NCBI GenBank assembly: GCA_038524795.1
Contig: JBCBIJ010000004.1
Coordinates: forward strand, 186,001-250,000
Reading direction: 5' to 3'
Origin: CALBPI01 sp038524795
GTDB taxonomy: Bacteria; Pseudomonadota; Gammaproteobacteria; Steroidobacterales; Woeseiaceae
DNA: 64,000 nt
Part shown: piece by piece, positions 1 through 8,995 of the stretch
Numbering within the stretch: the stretch's first letter is position 1
Layout of the letters: each line of letters begins with the position of its first letter
Program-made: the position numbers and the translations under genes
Notes under the pieces: generated by a model
What the model was told of the DNA's origin: nothing
The model's database searches: none
What the model saw: only the letters and a program-made list of their open reading frames with translations

Positions 1-1
1 G

Positions 2-211
2 AAAATGGCCGTGGCCTGCCTCACGCCGCCTGCGGGCAGCCTGTCAGTATCCGAGATCGTGGACGCCGTGGTCCGGTCGGGAAACGCCTGGATCTCGGAG
101 ACCAAGTTCGAAGGCAAAGCTGTGGTCCGAGTCTGTATGACTAACGGGCGCTCGACCCAGGCCGACTTCGATGCGCTCGCCGATCAGCTGCTTCAACTCA
201 CGATGAAGTAG
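2..211 (+). CDS. PLP-dependent group II decarboxylase, C-terminal fragment
   Basis: Only the last ~69 residues are in the window; the frame is open to the left edge, so the 5' end lies outside. The segment with GNAWIS, then VVRVCMTNGRST and a helix ending ALADQLLQL matches the C-terminal subdomain of aromatic-amino-acid/glutamate-type PLP decarboxylases (usual pattern: GxxWxS...LRxCxxNxRTTxxDID). The catalytic lysine region is not visible, so substrate cannot be judged. It could equally be an aspartate- or tyrosine-type member. The SSADH gene nearby would fit a GABA route, but that is inference. Confidence 0.6.
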   Translation, partial: KMAVACLTPPAGSLSVSEIVDAVVRSGNAWISETKFEGKAVVRVCMTNGRSTQADFDALADQLLQLTMK

Positions 212-359
212 GACCGCTAAGTCTCAGACGGCAACGTATCGCACCGTGGTCAAGCCCGAATCAAAGAACCCGTAGGGCGGGTACGTGACAAGTACGGATT
301 GAGACCCCCCGAAAACGCCGAGATACTGCAAAGGTCATCTTCGTCCTTCGGAGCGTCCG

Positions 360-1256
360 ATGGTTGCGCAGTTTGAACCCCAGGTTCCCGCGATCAAAGC
401 GGTGCATCCGATCACGACCGGCTACGTGGAACAGCATAAGGAGCATCGGCTTGGCTCGTCCAAGCCACTCATGTGGTGGGTGCTGACGTCCAGAAGCTGG
501 GTGAAGGCGCCGATCACGGCCTACGCCATTGAACACCGCGACGGCCTGGTTTTGTTCGACACGGGCGTAGATCCCGCACTGGTCTCTAACCCGGACTACA
601 TTTCGTCGGCCATCGGTCGGTTCATCCTGAACCGGGTCTTTCGGTTTCACATTGGCCCCGAAGACGCGCTCGACAAACAACTCCAAGCGATCAATCTGGC
701 GGCAACGGATGTCAGCAAGGTTGTGGTCTCACACCTGCACTTTGATCACATCGGCGGCATAGCACACGTCCCCCAGGCAGAGCTCCTCGTCAGCAGCGAC
801 GAATGGCGTCGACTCGATGCGCCTAGCCCGGAGCGAGACTGGATCTTGCGGGAGCACATTGAATTGCCGGGGGCGAAGTGGCATCCCGTCGAGTTCGCAC
901 CGACCGACGATCCACTGTTGACGCCTTTTGGCGGCTGTTACGACGTGATGGGCGACGGGACCATGATGCTGTTGCCCACGCCCGGACACTCTCCCGGGTC
1001 GATGTCGATGCTGGTCCGAAGCAGCGGTCTGCCACCGCTGCTATTCGTCGGCGATCTGACCTACGAACTCAAGCCGTTGCATCATGATCAGGTACCAGGC
1101 ATCGGTGACCCTGATCAACTCAAGGCCTCGTTCGCAATAGTCCGAGCGTTGGAGGATGCGTTACCCGATCTGGTCGTGGTCCCGAGCCACGATCCCTCCG
1201 CGGCTGCGAAGCTCGTCGCGTCGCTTGGATCGACCGGCCCCGTCTGTGCCTGCTAG
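360..1256 (+). CDS. Metallo-beta-lactamase fold lactonase (AttM/BlcC, AHL-lactonase-like)
   Basis: 298 aa, cytoplasmic, no signal peptide. The dinuclear zinc motif HLHFDH is at residues 125-130. Further ligands are expected in PTPGHSPGS, in FVGDLTYE (bridging Asp) and in VPSHDP near the C terminus. This pattern is that of the N-acyl-homoserine-lactone/gamma-butyrolactone hydrolases, which are usually ~250-290 aa. A GGAG lies 7 bases before the ATG. It converges on an SSADH gene with shared stop bases, and an iron alcohol dehydrogenase lies further on. AttM/BlcC hydrolyses gamma-butyrolactone beside exactly these two enzyme types, so lactone catabolism is as likely as quorum quenching. Confidence 0.8.
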   Translation: MVAQFEPQVPAIKAVHPITTGYVEQHKEHRLGSSKPLMWWVLTSRSWVKAPITAYAIEHRDGLVLFDTGVDPALVSNPDYISSAIGRFILNRVFRFHIGPEDALDKQLQAINLAATDVSKVVVSHLHFDHIGGIAHVPQAELLVSSDEWRRLDAPSPERDWILREHIELPGAKWHPVEFAPTDDPLLTPFGGCYDVMGDGTMMLLPTPGHSPGSMSMLVRSSGLPPLLFVGDLTYELKPLHHDQVPGIGDPDQLKASFAIVRALEDALPDLVVVPSHDPSAAAKLVASLGSTGPVCAC

Positions 1257-2704
1257 ACGCCACCCATGCACAGGTACTTCACTTCGAGGTAGTCATCCAG
1301 CCCGTACTTGGAGCCCTCGCGTCCCTGACCCGATTCTTTGACGCCGCCGAACGGGGCGGCCTCGTTGGAGATCATCCCCTCGTTAATGCCGACAATGCCA
1401 AACTCGAGCGCCTCGCTAACCCGCCACACACGGCCAATATCACGCGAATAGAAATAGCACGCGAGGCCAAAAGGCGTGGCGTTGGCGAGCCGTATTGCTT
1501 CTTCTTCGCTTGAGAAACGAAGTATTGGAGCGACGGGGCCAAATATCTCTTCCTTGAACACGCGCATCTCTTCGGTGACGTCCGCGAGTATTGTTGGTGC
1601 CACAAAGCAGGCGCCAGGCAGCGAACGACCAGAACCTGGGACGACGCTGGCCCCCCGCGCTGTCGCGTCGTCGATCAGCGCATTGACGTTTCGTGCGGCG
1701 GCTTCGTGAATGAGCGGACCCATCGATACCGACTCGTCGAAACCGCTGCCCAATTTGAGGTCTCCAGCGGCGGCAGAGAGTTTCTCGACGAACTCGTCAT
1801 GGACCGTGTCATGCACGATGAAGCGATTCGCGCACACGCAGGTTTGACCTGCGTTTCGGAATTTCGAACCTACGGCGCCTTTCACGGCTTCGTCGATATC
1901 TGCGTCATCAAACACGATGAATGGTGCGTTGCCGCCGAGCTCCATTGAGGTGCGTTTGACCGTCTCCGCGCACTGCTTCATAAGCAGCTTTCCGGTCGCT
2001 GTCGAGCCCGTGAAACTCAGTTTTCGAACTGCGGGATTGGCAGTCAGTTCCTTACCAATCTCGATCGTATCGCCCGACACCATGTTGATGACCCCTTTGG
2101 GTATACCGGCTCTCTCAGCGAGTTCCGCCAACGCGAAGGCCGACAAGGGCGTCTCGTTTGCGGGTTTGCAGACGACCGTACAACCTGCTGCGAGCGCGGG
2201 CGCAATCTTGCGCGCGAGCATCGCGTTCGGGAAATTCCAGGGTGTGATACAGGCAACGACCCCAACGGGCTGCTTAATGACCACCAGTCGCTTGTCGGGC
2301 GAGGGGCCGGGGATGGTGTCGCCGTAAACACGCTTCGCCTCTTCCGCAAACCACTCGACGTAGCTCGCGCCGTATGCGATTTCCCCACGGGCTTCGGCCA
2401 GGGGTTTTCCTTGCTCTGCCGTGAGGATTCGCGCGAGGTCTTCCTGCGCAGACATCATGAGGCTGTGCCACGCGTTAAGAAGACGCGCACGCTCCTTTGC
2501 GCTCAACGCGCTCCAGTGTATTCGGGCTTCGTCAGCTGCGGTAACCGCGTCCACGGTTTCCTGGCGACCACAGAAGGCAACCTCAGCGACCGTTTCCCCA
2601 TTGGCTGGGTCACTGACTGGATAGGTCTGCCCGCTGGCCGCCGAGGTCCAACAGCCATTGATGTAGGCCTCTGTTCTCAACAGTGCCGGATCGGATAGCT
2701 GCAT
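1253..2704 (-). CDS. gabD: NAD(P)-dependent succinate-semialdehyde dehydrogenase
   Basis: 483 aa with the start at MQLSDPALLR, which aligns with the E. coli GabD start (MKLNDSNLFRQQ); an in-frame ATG at 2731 would add nine residues. Oxidises succinate semialdehyde to succinate. Visible motifs: the Rossmann stretch ending FTGSTATGKLL, general-base Glu in MELGGNAPF, and nucleophilic Cys in GQTCVCANR. Length matches GabD (482 aa). It is the last gene of a leftward cluster behind a thioesterase (32 bp gap) and an iron alcohol dehydrogenase. Its TAG stop shares the bases CTAG with the stop of the convergent lactonase gene. Confidence 0.88.
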   Translation of the reverse strand: MQLSDPALLRTEAYINGCWTSAASGQTYPVSDPANGETVAEVAFCGRQETVDAVTAADEARIHWSALSAKERARLLNAWHSLMMSAQEDLARILTAEQGKPLAEARGEIAYGASYVEWFAEEAKRVYGDTIPGPSPDKRLVVIKQPVGVVACITPWNFPNAMLARKIAPALAAGCTVVCKPANETPLSAFALAELAERAGIPKGVINMVSGDTIEIGKELTANPAVRKLSFTGSTATGKLLMKQCAETVKRTSMELGGNAPFIVFDDADIDEAVKGAVGSKFRNAGQTCVCANRFIVHDTVHDEFVEKLSAAAGDLKLGSGFDESVSMGPLIHEAAARNVNALIDDATARGASVVPGSGRSLPGACFVAPTILADVTEEMRVFKEEIFGPVAPILRFSSEEEAIRLANATPFGLACYFYSRDIGRVWRVSEALEFGIVGINEGMISNEAAPFGGVKESGQGREGSKYGLDDYLEVKYLCMGGV

Positions 2705-2735
2705 GTTCTCGGTATCTCTTGTGGTTGGCATGCGC

Positions 2736-3173
2736 TCAGCGTCCAAGCAGCGATTCCAGTGCGCGTCGGATCTCGCCAGCGATCGCAACCGGGCGCTGGC
2801 TCTGCCGATCAACGAAGACATGCGTGAACGTACCCGCTGAGGCCGCAAGCTCAGCGCCCTTTTTGAAGATGGCGATGCCGTACTCGACCGATGAATTGCC
2901 CAACGTGTTGACTCTGAGCCCGCCTTCGAGCGCGTCTGGAAACGCAATGGGCTCAAAATAGTCGCAGTTCGAGCTGACGACGAACCCAATCATCTCTCCG
3001 TTGTGAATGTCCAGCCGCCCTTCTTCGATCAGGAAGGTGTTTGCCACCGTATCGAAATACGAGTAATGGACAACGTTGTTGACGTGACCGTAGATGTCGT
3101 TGTCACGCCATCTGCTGTTGATGGTCGTGAACCAGGCGTACTGGCTTCGCGACCGAATCTGATCCTGTGCCAT
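2736..3173 (-). CDS. Acyl-CoA thioesterase, hotdog fold (YbgC/4-hydroxybenzoyl-CoA family)
   Basis: 145 aa, usual length of a single hotdog domain. The signature RWRDNDIYGHVNN near residues 21-33 carries the catalytic Asp and the conserved HVNN of the 4-hydroxybenzoyl-CoA thioesterase family. It would hydrolyse a CoA thioester in the cytoplasm; the acyl group cannot be read from sequence. It sits between the iron alcohol dehydrogenase (8 bp away) and the SSADH gene. A role in releasing a hydroxyacid such as 4-hydroxybutyrate from CoA is possible, but is inferred from position only. Confidence 0.82.
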   Translation of the reverse strand: MAQDQIRSRSQYAWFTTINSRWRDNDIYGHVNNVVHYSYFDTVANTFLIEEGRLDIHNGEMIGFVVSSNCDYFEPIAFPDALEGGLRVNTLGNSSVEYGIAIFKKGAELAASAGTFTHVFVDRQSQRPVAIAGEIRRALESLLGR

Positions 3174-3181
3174 AGGTTTAC

Positions 3182-4339
3182 TCAGTAGGCGGCCTTGTAG
3201 ATGGCAAGTGCGTCTGCTTCGGTGACGTCACGCGGATTGTTGACGAGTAAACGTTGTTGAGCCATCGCGTCCCGCGCCAGCATGGGTAAATCCGATTCGG
3301 GTACGTCTACTTCCGACAGTGTTGCCGGCAACTCCAGTTGCTTGATCAGTGCAACAAAGTATTCGATCAACTGGTCGCAACGTTCTTGCACGCTCTGCGA
3401 CAGTTCACGAGCGGGCAAGACCACGGCAGCCAGCTCTGCATAGTGCGCCGTGGCATGAGTTGCATTGAAACGGAGCACTTCGGGTAGCACGAGAGAATTA
3501 CTGAGGCCGTGCGGGATGTGATAGTGGCCGCCCAGCGGATAAGCAAGCGCATGAACAGCCGCTACGGGTGCATTGGCGAACGCCTGGCCGGCCAGGCAAG
3601 CCCCAAGTAGCATCGCCTCGCGTGCTGCCAGGTCATCGCCGTCATGCGTCGCTTGCACGATGTTCTCCGACATAAGCCGTAGTGCTTCGCGGGCCAACAT
3701 ATCGGAGTACGCGTTCTTTTTGTGGGCACTCGTGTAAGCCTCGAGCGCATGCACCATGGCGTCGACACCCGTCATGGCGGTCAGTCTGGGTGGCAACCCG
3801 AGCGTGAGCGCTGCATCCAGCACCGCGATGTCGGGATAGAGATGGTCAGAGACGAGGCCCTGTTTGGTCGTTTCGCCGGTTGTCAGGATCGCGACGGCGG
3901 TGACCTCCGATCCTGTTCCCGCTGTCGTCGGTATGAGAATCAGGGGCAGTCTGGGTCCTCTCGCCTGGTCCACGCCGTACGCGTCTTCGACCTTCTCACC
4001 CGATCCGGCAAGCAACGCAACGACCTTTGCAGTATCCATCGAGCTGCCGCCGCCAAGGCCGATGACGCCGTCCGCGCCATGACGCTTGCCCGCTTCAAGC
4101 GCGTCCTGGACGATCTGCTCCGGCGGGTCCGCGACAACGTCAGTAAACGCCATCGGCTGCAAACCACCTGAAAGCAGCAGCGACGACAGTCGCTCGAGCA
4201 AGCCGAGTTCGACGATGCCACCATCCGTCACGACGAGGGGACGCTGAACACCCAGCTTCCGGCAGGCGTCGGCCACATCGTCCAAAGCGCCCGGCTTGTT
4301 GATGATTGACCTTGTGGTGTTGAAGGAAAAGGGGTTCAT
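3182..4339 (-). CDS. Iron-containing alcohol dehydrogenase (possible 4-hydroxybutyrate dehydrogenase)
   Basis: 385 aa, typical of group III alcohol dehydrogenases. NAD-binding GLGGGSSMDTAK is present. The metal ligands fall in GVDAMVHALEAY (Asp, His) and in the His-rich VHALAYPLGGHYHIPHG (two His). Start chosen at MNPFSFNTTR because it begins the domain; the frame stays open upstream into the neighbouring gene without homology. The nearby SSADH and lactonase genes suggest oxidation of 4-hydroxybutyrate to succinate semialdehyde, as BlcB/AttL does. Other small alcohols are possible substrates. It is 13 bp downstream of the M20 deacylase gene, so probably co-transcribed. Confidence 0.83.
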   Translation of the reverse strand: MNPFSFNTTRSIINKPGALDDVADACRKLGVQRPLVVTDGGIVELGLLERLSSLLLSGGLQPMAFTDVVADPPEQIVQDALEAGKRHGADGVIGLGGGSSMDTAKVVALLAGSGEKVEDAYGVDQARGPRLPLILIPTTAGTGSEVTAVAILTTGETTKQGLVSDHLYPDIAVLDAALTLGLPPRLTAMTGVDAMVHALEAYTSAHKKNAYSDMLAREALRLMSENIVQATHDGDDLAAREAMLLGACLAGQAFANAPVAAVHALAYPLGGHYHIPHGLSNSLVLPEVLRFNATHATAHYAELAAVVLPARELSQSVQERCDQLIEYFVALIKQLELPATLSEVDVPESDLPMLARDAMAQQRLLVNNPRDVTEADALAIYKAAY

Positions 4340-4352
4340 CTTGGCCGCCGCG

Positions 4353-5516
4353 CTACGCCGTACAGAGATAGGCAAACACATCATCGACCATGGCCTCGCA
4401 GCGCGCGAGCTCGGCAGGATCGATGAACTCGTTGGGCTGGTGCGCCTGATCGATGGAGCCTGGCCCGCAAACCACGCTGCTGATGCCCGCGTTTTGAAAG
4501 CTGCCACCTTCGGTGGCGAAGGCCACCTCTCCTGAGCCGCCGTCGCGCACGCCGGCCAGGCCCTCAACCCAGCGTTCGGCCTTCGCCTCAGAGTCGGCGA
4601 GTAGGGGCGGTACGCGCGCAAGTGCCGTGGTCTCGATCGACGCCTCGGGCGCGAATTCCTGAAGATCGGGCAGCACTTGCTCGTCGATGAAAGCTTGCAA
4701 CGCGTTGAGAACCAGGTCTGGTTCTTCGCCCGGCATGCTCCGGTACTCCCAGACGAATTCGCAGTGCGCAGGCAGAATGTTCACGGCGGTGCCACCTTGA
4801 ATGGTCCCAACCTGCACCGTAGTCCAGGGTGGTTCGCAGCCCGAGTCGGCAGGCGTCGCACGTCGCGCACGTCCGATCTGATCTAGCTTCTCGATAATGC
4901 GCCCTGCGGCCAAAATCGCTCCGGCCCCCATGTGCGGCTGACTCGAGTGAGCCGCTTTGCCCGTAACCACCGTGCGGAAGGAATTGATCGCCTTGTGTGC
5001 ACGCACCACCTGCATCGTGGTCGGCTCACCGATGATGGCAAAGTCGGGTCTCGTGAAATGGGCCAACGCATCCTCGAGCATACGACCTACGCCGAGGCAG
5101 CCCACTTCCTCGTCGTAGCTGAGCGCAAGGTAGAGCGGCTTGTGCATCGCGGCCACATCCAGAGTTGCGAGACGCGACAGGAACACGGCGGAGAAGCCCT
5201 TCATGTCAGTGGTGCCGCGGCCGTAGAGCAGGCCGTCGCGTTCCGTGAGCACAAACGGGTCGGTATTCCAGTCCTGACCGTCAACGGGCACCACGTCCGT
5301 GTGGCCGGACAGGACCACGCCGCCTGGTGCATCCGGGCCAATTGCGGCAAAAAGATTGGCCTTGGTCCGCTCGTCATTCCAGGTGCGCCGACAGCGCGCA
5401 TCGAAACGCCCGAGATACGCCTCCACCCAATCAATCAGCGGCACATTGGAATCACGCGACACGGTTGGGAAGGCCACGAGCCGGGCCAGCATGTCGATTG
5501 CGCTTTCGGGGGGCAT
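4353..5516 (-). CDS. M20 family acetylornithine deacetylase/N-acyl amino acid deacylase
   Basis: 387 aa, close to ArgE (383 aa). M20 di-zinc motifs in order: GHTDVVPVDG (His, Asp), GRGTTDMKG (bridging Asp), YDEEVGCLG (catalytic Glu pair), and C-terminal IDQAHQPNEF (His). Start taken at MPPESAIDML; upstream in-frame codons extend without family similarity. It is first in the leftward run. ArgE normally sits with arginine genes, which are absent here. Given its catabolic neighbours it may instead hydrolyse N-acyl amino acids or a related amide, so no symbol is given. Confidence 0.8.
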   Translation of the reverse strand: MPPESAIDMLARLVAFPTVSRDSNVPLIDWVEAYLGRFDARCRRTWNDERTKANLFAAIGPDAPGGVVLSGHTDVVPVDGQDWNTDPFVLTERDGLLYGRGTTDMKGFSAVFLSRLATLDVAAMHKPLYLALSYDEEVGCLGVGRMLEDALAHFTRPDFAIIGEPTTMQVVRAHKAINSFRTVVTGKAAHSSQPHMGAGAILAAGRIIEKLDQIGRARRATPADSGCEPPWTTVQVGTIQGGTAVNILPAHCEFVWEYRSMPGEEPDLVLNALQAFIDEQVLPDLQEFAPEASIETTALARVPPLLADSEAKAERWVEGLAGVRDGGSGEVAFATEGGSFQNAGISSVVCGPGSIDQAHQPNEFIDPAELARCEAMVDDVFAYLCTA

Positions 5517-5671
5517 GACACAGTCCTCGATGACTCGAATGGCTCGTCGGCAGTGCGGCACCGAATCGACCCGCAGACAGCCTCTCGTGGCGCAGTATGC
5601 GGTGCCTCAAAAAAAGGGACAATTCGCAGACCGCGGAACCAATCTTTTTCGACTGTACGCTGCCGGTTGAT

Positions 5672-5683
5672 ACGTTATAACGT
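5672..5683. promoter_or_regulatory. Perfect 12-bp palindrome resembling a Zur box
   Basis: ACGTTATAACGT is a perfect inverted repeat in the 289-bp gap between the divergent deacylase and TonB-receptor genes, about 122 bp before the receptor start. Its GTTATAAC core equals the centre of published Zur operators (TGTTATAACA type), with one symmetrical change per half. The receptor carries an HGHGQG motif, which fits metal uptake. Binding is inferred. The rest of the gap shows nothing else I can support. Confidence 0.4.
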
Positions 5684-5805
5684 TTTAGGCAGTGGCCCTG
5701 AGCGCTCAGACGCGCACACGCAGGCTTCAAGAGCTGCATCCCAGAGCACAATCGCCGCCATAAACCTGCACGTGCGGTGGCGAACCTGACCGAGGACCAC
5801 GCCAA

Positions 5806-7863
5806 ATGCGTGAAAATGCAACGAAAAACTGTGCGCTGATCCCACTTCTGCTGATCCCACTGCTGGCCCACAGTCATGAGGAGCAGGAGATTGCGGAGAT
5901 TGTCGTCGAAGGCCGCTGGGACCCGCTCGTTGGCATGGCGATATCTGCGTCTCAGGGTGTCGTTGGACAGGAAGACCTGGACCTGCGCCCCCGGCTGCGT
6001 ACGGGGGACATCCTCGAAGTCGTCCCCGGCCTGGTCATGACGCAGCACAGCGGCACGGGCAAGTCGAACCAGATGTTTCTGCGCGGTTTCAACCTCGATC
6101 ACGGCACTGACTTCGCGACCTCTATCGATGGGATGCCCATCAATATCCCGACGCACGGGCACGGGCAAGGCTACACCGATCTCAATTTCATCATTCCGGA
6201 GCTAGTCTCCAAGATTGAGTTTACGAAGGGCCCCTATGACACGCGCGTCGGTGATTTCTCGTCGGCGGGCGCTGCCTTCCTGACGACGGAGGACCGGCTT
6301 GAAACTCCGCTGGTCAAGCTTGGGCTCGGCGAGAACGGTTTCGGTCGTGCGCTGGCTGCGGGCAGCTTCGGCGTGGGCAATGGTGACTTGCTCTTTGGTC
6401 TGCAACAGCATGTTTACGACGGGCCCTGGACGATTGACGAGAACCTTGATGCCACCACAGCGATGATCCGCTACAGCGAGTCGGGTGCCGACAGCGAATG
6501 GAACGTGGCCTTGATGGCCTACGACGCCGACTGGCAGTCCGCCGACCAGGTCCCGTTGCGCGCCGTTCAGGACGGCAGCGTCTCGAGGCTCGGGACGGTT
6601 GACGACACCGTTGGCGGCGCCACCTCCCGTTACAGTCTCTCGGGCAAATGGCACGGCGATTTCGGCGAGGACGACCTGACGGTGCGGGGCTACGCCATCG
6701 ACTACGAGCTCCAGTTGTATTCGAACTTCACGTACTTTCTCGACAACCCGGTCGCGGGTGATCAGTTCCTGCAGGTTGATGATCGGCAGACGTATGGCGG
6801 TGATATCGCTTGGGAGCGCGACTTGGGTGCCTCGCTGCGTCAAACGGTGGGCGCGTCCATTCGCATTGATGACATTGGCGACGTCGGTCTGTTTCGTACC
6901 TCGGGCCGGGTGCCCTTGGATGTCGTCCGCCAGGACGTCGTAGACCAGCGTAGCCTTGGCCTCTACTACAACGTCGAAACGCAGTGGGATTCGGACTGGC
7001 GTATCACGGCCGGCCTTCGCGCTGACGCCTACGATTTCGACGTGACGGAGAGCAACATCGCGCAGAACGAGGGTTCGGCCGATGACTGGATTCTCACGCC
7101 CAAACTCAGTGTGATCCGGACTCTGTCCGACAACGCGGAGGCGTACTTTAGCGCGGGCCGTGGTTTCCACAGCAATGATGCCCGCGGCACCGTGACGCGC
7201 ATCGACCCGGCCTCGGGTGAGAACGCCGTACCGGTCGACCCTCTGGTGGCGTCGGTGGGTGGCGAATTCGGTTATCGCTATTCGATCGCCAACCGCGTCA
7301 GCGTATCGGCAGCACTTTGGTACCTGGAGCTGGACTCAGAACTCCTGTTTGTCGGCGATGCGGGTACCACGGAAGCTAGCCGCGCGAGCCGGCGTTACGG
7401 GCTCGAGTTGCCGGTCTACGTCAGGCTCAATGACCAGTGGATGGTCGACGCTGAGATCGCGCTGTCCGAGTCTTCATTCGATGACGACAGCCCCGACGGG
7501 AACGAGATTCCGGGCAGCTTGGACCGTGTCCTGTCTGCGGGGATCACGGGTGAATTCGAGAATGGCATGTTCGCAAGCCTGCGCGTCAGGCACTTTGGCG
7601 AACGGCCCCTGATCGAGGACAACAGTGTGCGGTCGGATCCGTCGACGGTCTGGAACCTGGGGCTCGGCTACCGCGGATCGGCTTTCGAGTTCAGGGTCGA
7701 GGCATTGAACCTGTTCGATTCCGAAGACGATGACATTACGTACTTCTACGCCTCGCGACTCCCGGGCGAACCCGTGGGCGGCGTGGAGGACATTCACTTC
7801 CATCCGATTGAGCCGCGCACGGTGCGGTTCTTTGTCACCTGGCGGCCTGGCGGCGACGGCTAG
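5806..7863 (+). CDS. TonB-dependent outer-membrane receptor (HGHGQGY-type, possible zinc receptor)
   Basis: 685 aa. An N-terminal signal peptide (hydrophobic LIPLLLIPLLA) is followed by a TonB-box-like IAEIVVEGR, a plug domain with FLRGFNLDHGTD, DGMPINIP and IEFTKGPY, then a ~22-strand barrel rich in alternating aromatics. A GAGGA lies 9 bases before the ATG. The His-rich start of the mature protein (AHSHEEQE) and the plug motif THGHGQGYTDLNF suggest metal binding, and a Zur-like palindrome lies upstream. The C terminus ends GGDG rather than the usual terminal Phe, which is unusual. Zinc as substrate is inference; the receptor class itself is clear. Confidence 0.85.
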   Translation: MRENATKNCALIPLLLIPLLAHSHEEQEIAEIVVEGRWDPLVGMAISASQGVVGQEDLDLRPRLRTGDILEVVPGLVMTQHSGTGKSNQMFLRGFNLDHGTDFATSIDGMPINIPTHGHGQGYTDLNFIIPELVSKIEFTKGPYDTRVGDFSSAGAAFLTTEDRLETPLVKLGLGENGFGRALAAGSFGVGNGDLLFGLQQHVYDGPWTIDENLDATTAMIRYSESGADSEWNVALMAYDADWQSADQVPLRAVQDGSVSRLGTVDDTVGGATSRYSLSGKWHGDFGEDDLTVRGYAIDYELQLYSNFTYFLDNPVAGDQFLQVDDRQTYGGDIAWERDLGASLRQTVGASIRIDDIGDVGLFRTSGRVPLDVVRQDVVDQRSLGLYYNVETQWDSDWRITAGLRADAYDFDVTESNIAQNEGSADDWILTPKLSVIRTLSDNAEAYFSAGRGFHSNDARGTVTRIDPASGENAVPVDPLVASVGGEFGYRYSIANRVSVSAALWYLELDSELLFVGDAGTTEASRASRRYGLELPVYVRLNDQWMVDAEIALSESSFDDDSPDGNEIPGSLDRVLSAGITGEFENGMFASLRVRHFGERPLIEDNSVRSDPSTVWNLGLGYRGSAFEFRVEALNLFDSEDDDITYFYASRLPGEPVGGVEDIHFHPIEPRTVRFFVTWRPGGDG

Positions 7864-7877
7864 CCTCGGACGATAAG

Positions 7878-7897
7878 CCGTCGCCTCTCGGCGACGG
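7878..7897 (+). terminator. Hairpin after the TonB receptor gene
   Basis: CCGTCGCC-TCTC-GGCGACGG is a perfect 8-bp GC-rich stem, 14 bp past the receptor stop, followed by a weak T stretch (cattttat). It is plausible as an intrinsic terminator, but the T tract is short and displaced. Confidence 0.4.
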
Positions 7898-8005
7898 GCC
7901 ACATTTTATAGGTATTGCGGATACTGAATCTGTTTCCGCCCGGTTTTTAGTCAAAAACTGATCATTTATTGTGCGCGCTAACCGAATCTTCCCGGGAGCA
8001 ATCCG

Positions 8006-8995
8006 ATGCGCGCAATGGTCCTGAACGAGTACGGCGACGCCGCTACCTTCCAACTCTCTGACATTCCCCGTCCCGACGTGAGCCCGGGCCAGGTGCTCGT
8101 TCGCGTCGCTGCGACCAGCGTGAATACGGTAGACACCATGATCCGCGAGCTCGGCCAGGAGAATCTGCCGTTGTCACCGGACCTGCCCGCTGTGCTCGGC
8201 ATGGACTTCGCGGGCACCGTCGAAGCCGTGGGCGAGGGCGTCGCAGGCTTTGCGACCGGCGATGAGGTCTTCGGATGCGCGGGTGGCCTGGCCGATCTGC
8301 CGGGTGCACTTGCGGAATACATGTTGGCCGACGCGCGTTTGATTGCGCACAAGCCGAAGCGGCTCTCGCTGCGCGAGGCCGCCGCACTGCCACTCGTTGG
8401 CATCACGGCCTACGAAGGTCTGCAGCGTGCACAGGTTAAGGCTGGCCAGAAAGTGCTCGTGCACGGCGGTGTCGGCGGCGTCGGGCACGTCGCCGTACAA
8501 CTGGCCAAGCAGCTTGGTGCAGACGTCTTCACCACGGTCTCTACGGACGAACAGTTTGCGATCGTCGAGGGTTTTGGGGCGACCGGGATCAACTACCTGA
8601 CGGAAACCGTTGCCGACTATGTTGCGAAGCACACGGACGGCGCCGGCTTCGACGTCATCTTCGATTCCGTGGGTGGCGAGAACATGACGAACTCGTTCGA
8701 AGCGGCCGCGTTGAACGGACAGGTGACCACGACCGTGTCGCTGTTGGAGCTGGATCTGACGCCGGCACACTTCAAAGGACTGTCGGTGCATGTCGTGTTC
8801 ATGTTGATTCCGATGCTGCACAACCATCGGCGGGAAGTGCACGGCGAGATCCTTACGGCGTTGAGTGACGCCGTGGATGCGGGTGCGTTGACACCGCTAC
8901 TCGACGACAAGCAATTTGCGCTCGCCGAAGTGGGCCAGGCCTATGATCGCCTGACCAGCGGCGAGGCCGTTGGCAAGGTGGTCGTCGACGTGTAG
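8006..8995 (+). CDS. Zinc-free NADPH:quinone reductase, MDR superfamily
   Basis: 329 aa. GroES-like domain (residues ~1-120) with VAATSVNTVDTMIR and LGMDFAGTVEAVGEGV, then a Rossmann domain with VLVHGGVGGVGHVAVQLAKQ. The cysteines that ligate zinc in alcohol dehydrogenases are missing, which places it with QOR/zeta-crystallin-like reductases. It should reduce quinones or enones with NADPH in the cytoplasm. GGGAGCA precedes the ATG at good spacing. It stands alone between the TonB receptor and the PEBP gene. Substrate unknown. Confidence 0.85.
   Translation: MRAMVLNEYGDAATFQLSDIPRPDVSPGQVLVRVAATSVNTVDTMIRELGQENLPLSPDLPAVLGMDFAGTVEAVGEGVAGFATGDEVFGCAGGLADLPGALAEYMLADARLIAHKPKRLSLREAAALPLVGITAYEGLQRAQVKAGQKVLVHGGVGGVGHVAVQLAKQLGADVFTTVSTDEQFAIVEGFGATGINYLTETVADYVAKHTDGAGFDVIFDSVGGENMTNSFEAAALNGQVTTTVSLLELDLTPAHFKGLSVHVVFMLIPMLHNHRREVHGEILTALSDAVDAGALTPLLDDKQFALAEVGQAYDRLTSGEAVGKVVVDV

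Noticed and set aside
221..305. GTCTCA (221-226) and TGAGAC (300-305) as a long-range inverted repeat before the lactonase
   Set aside because: Six-base arms separated by over 70 bases are expected by chance and no known operator fits.
360..1256. Calling the lactonase purely a quorum-quenching enzyme
   Set aside because: The neighbouring SSADH and iron alcohol dehydrogenase match butyrolactone catabolism better, and no AHL synthase or LuxR gene is in the window.
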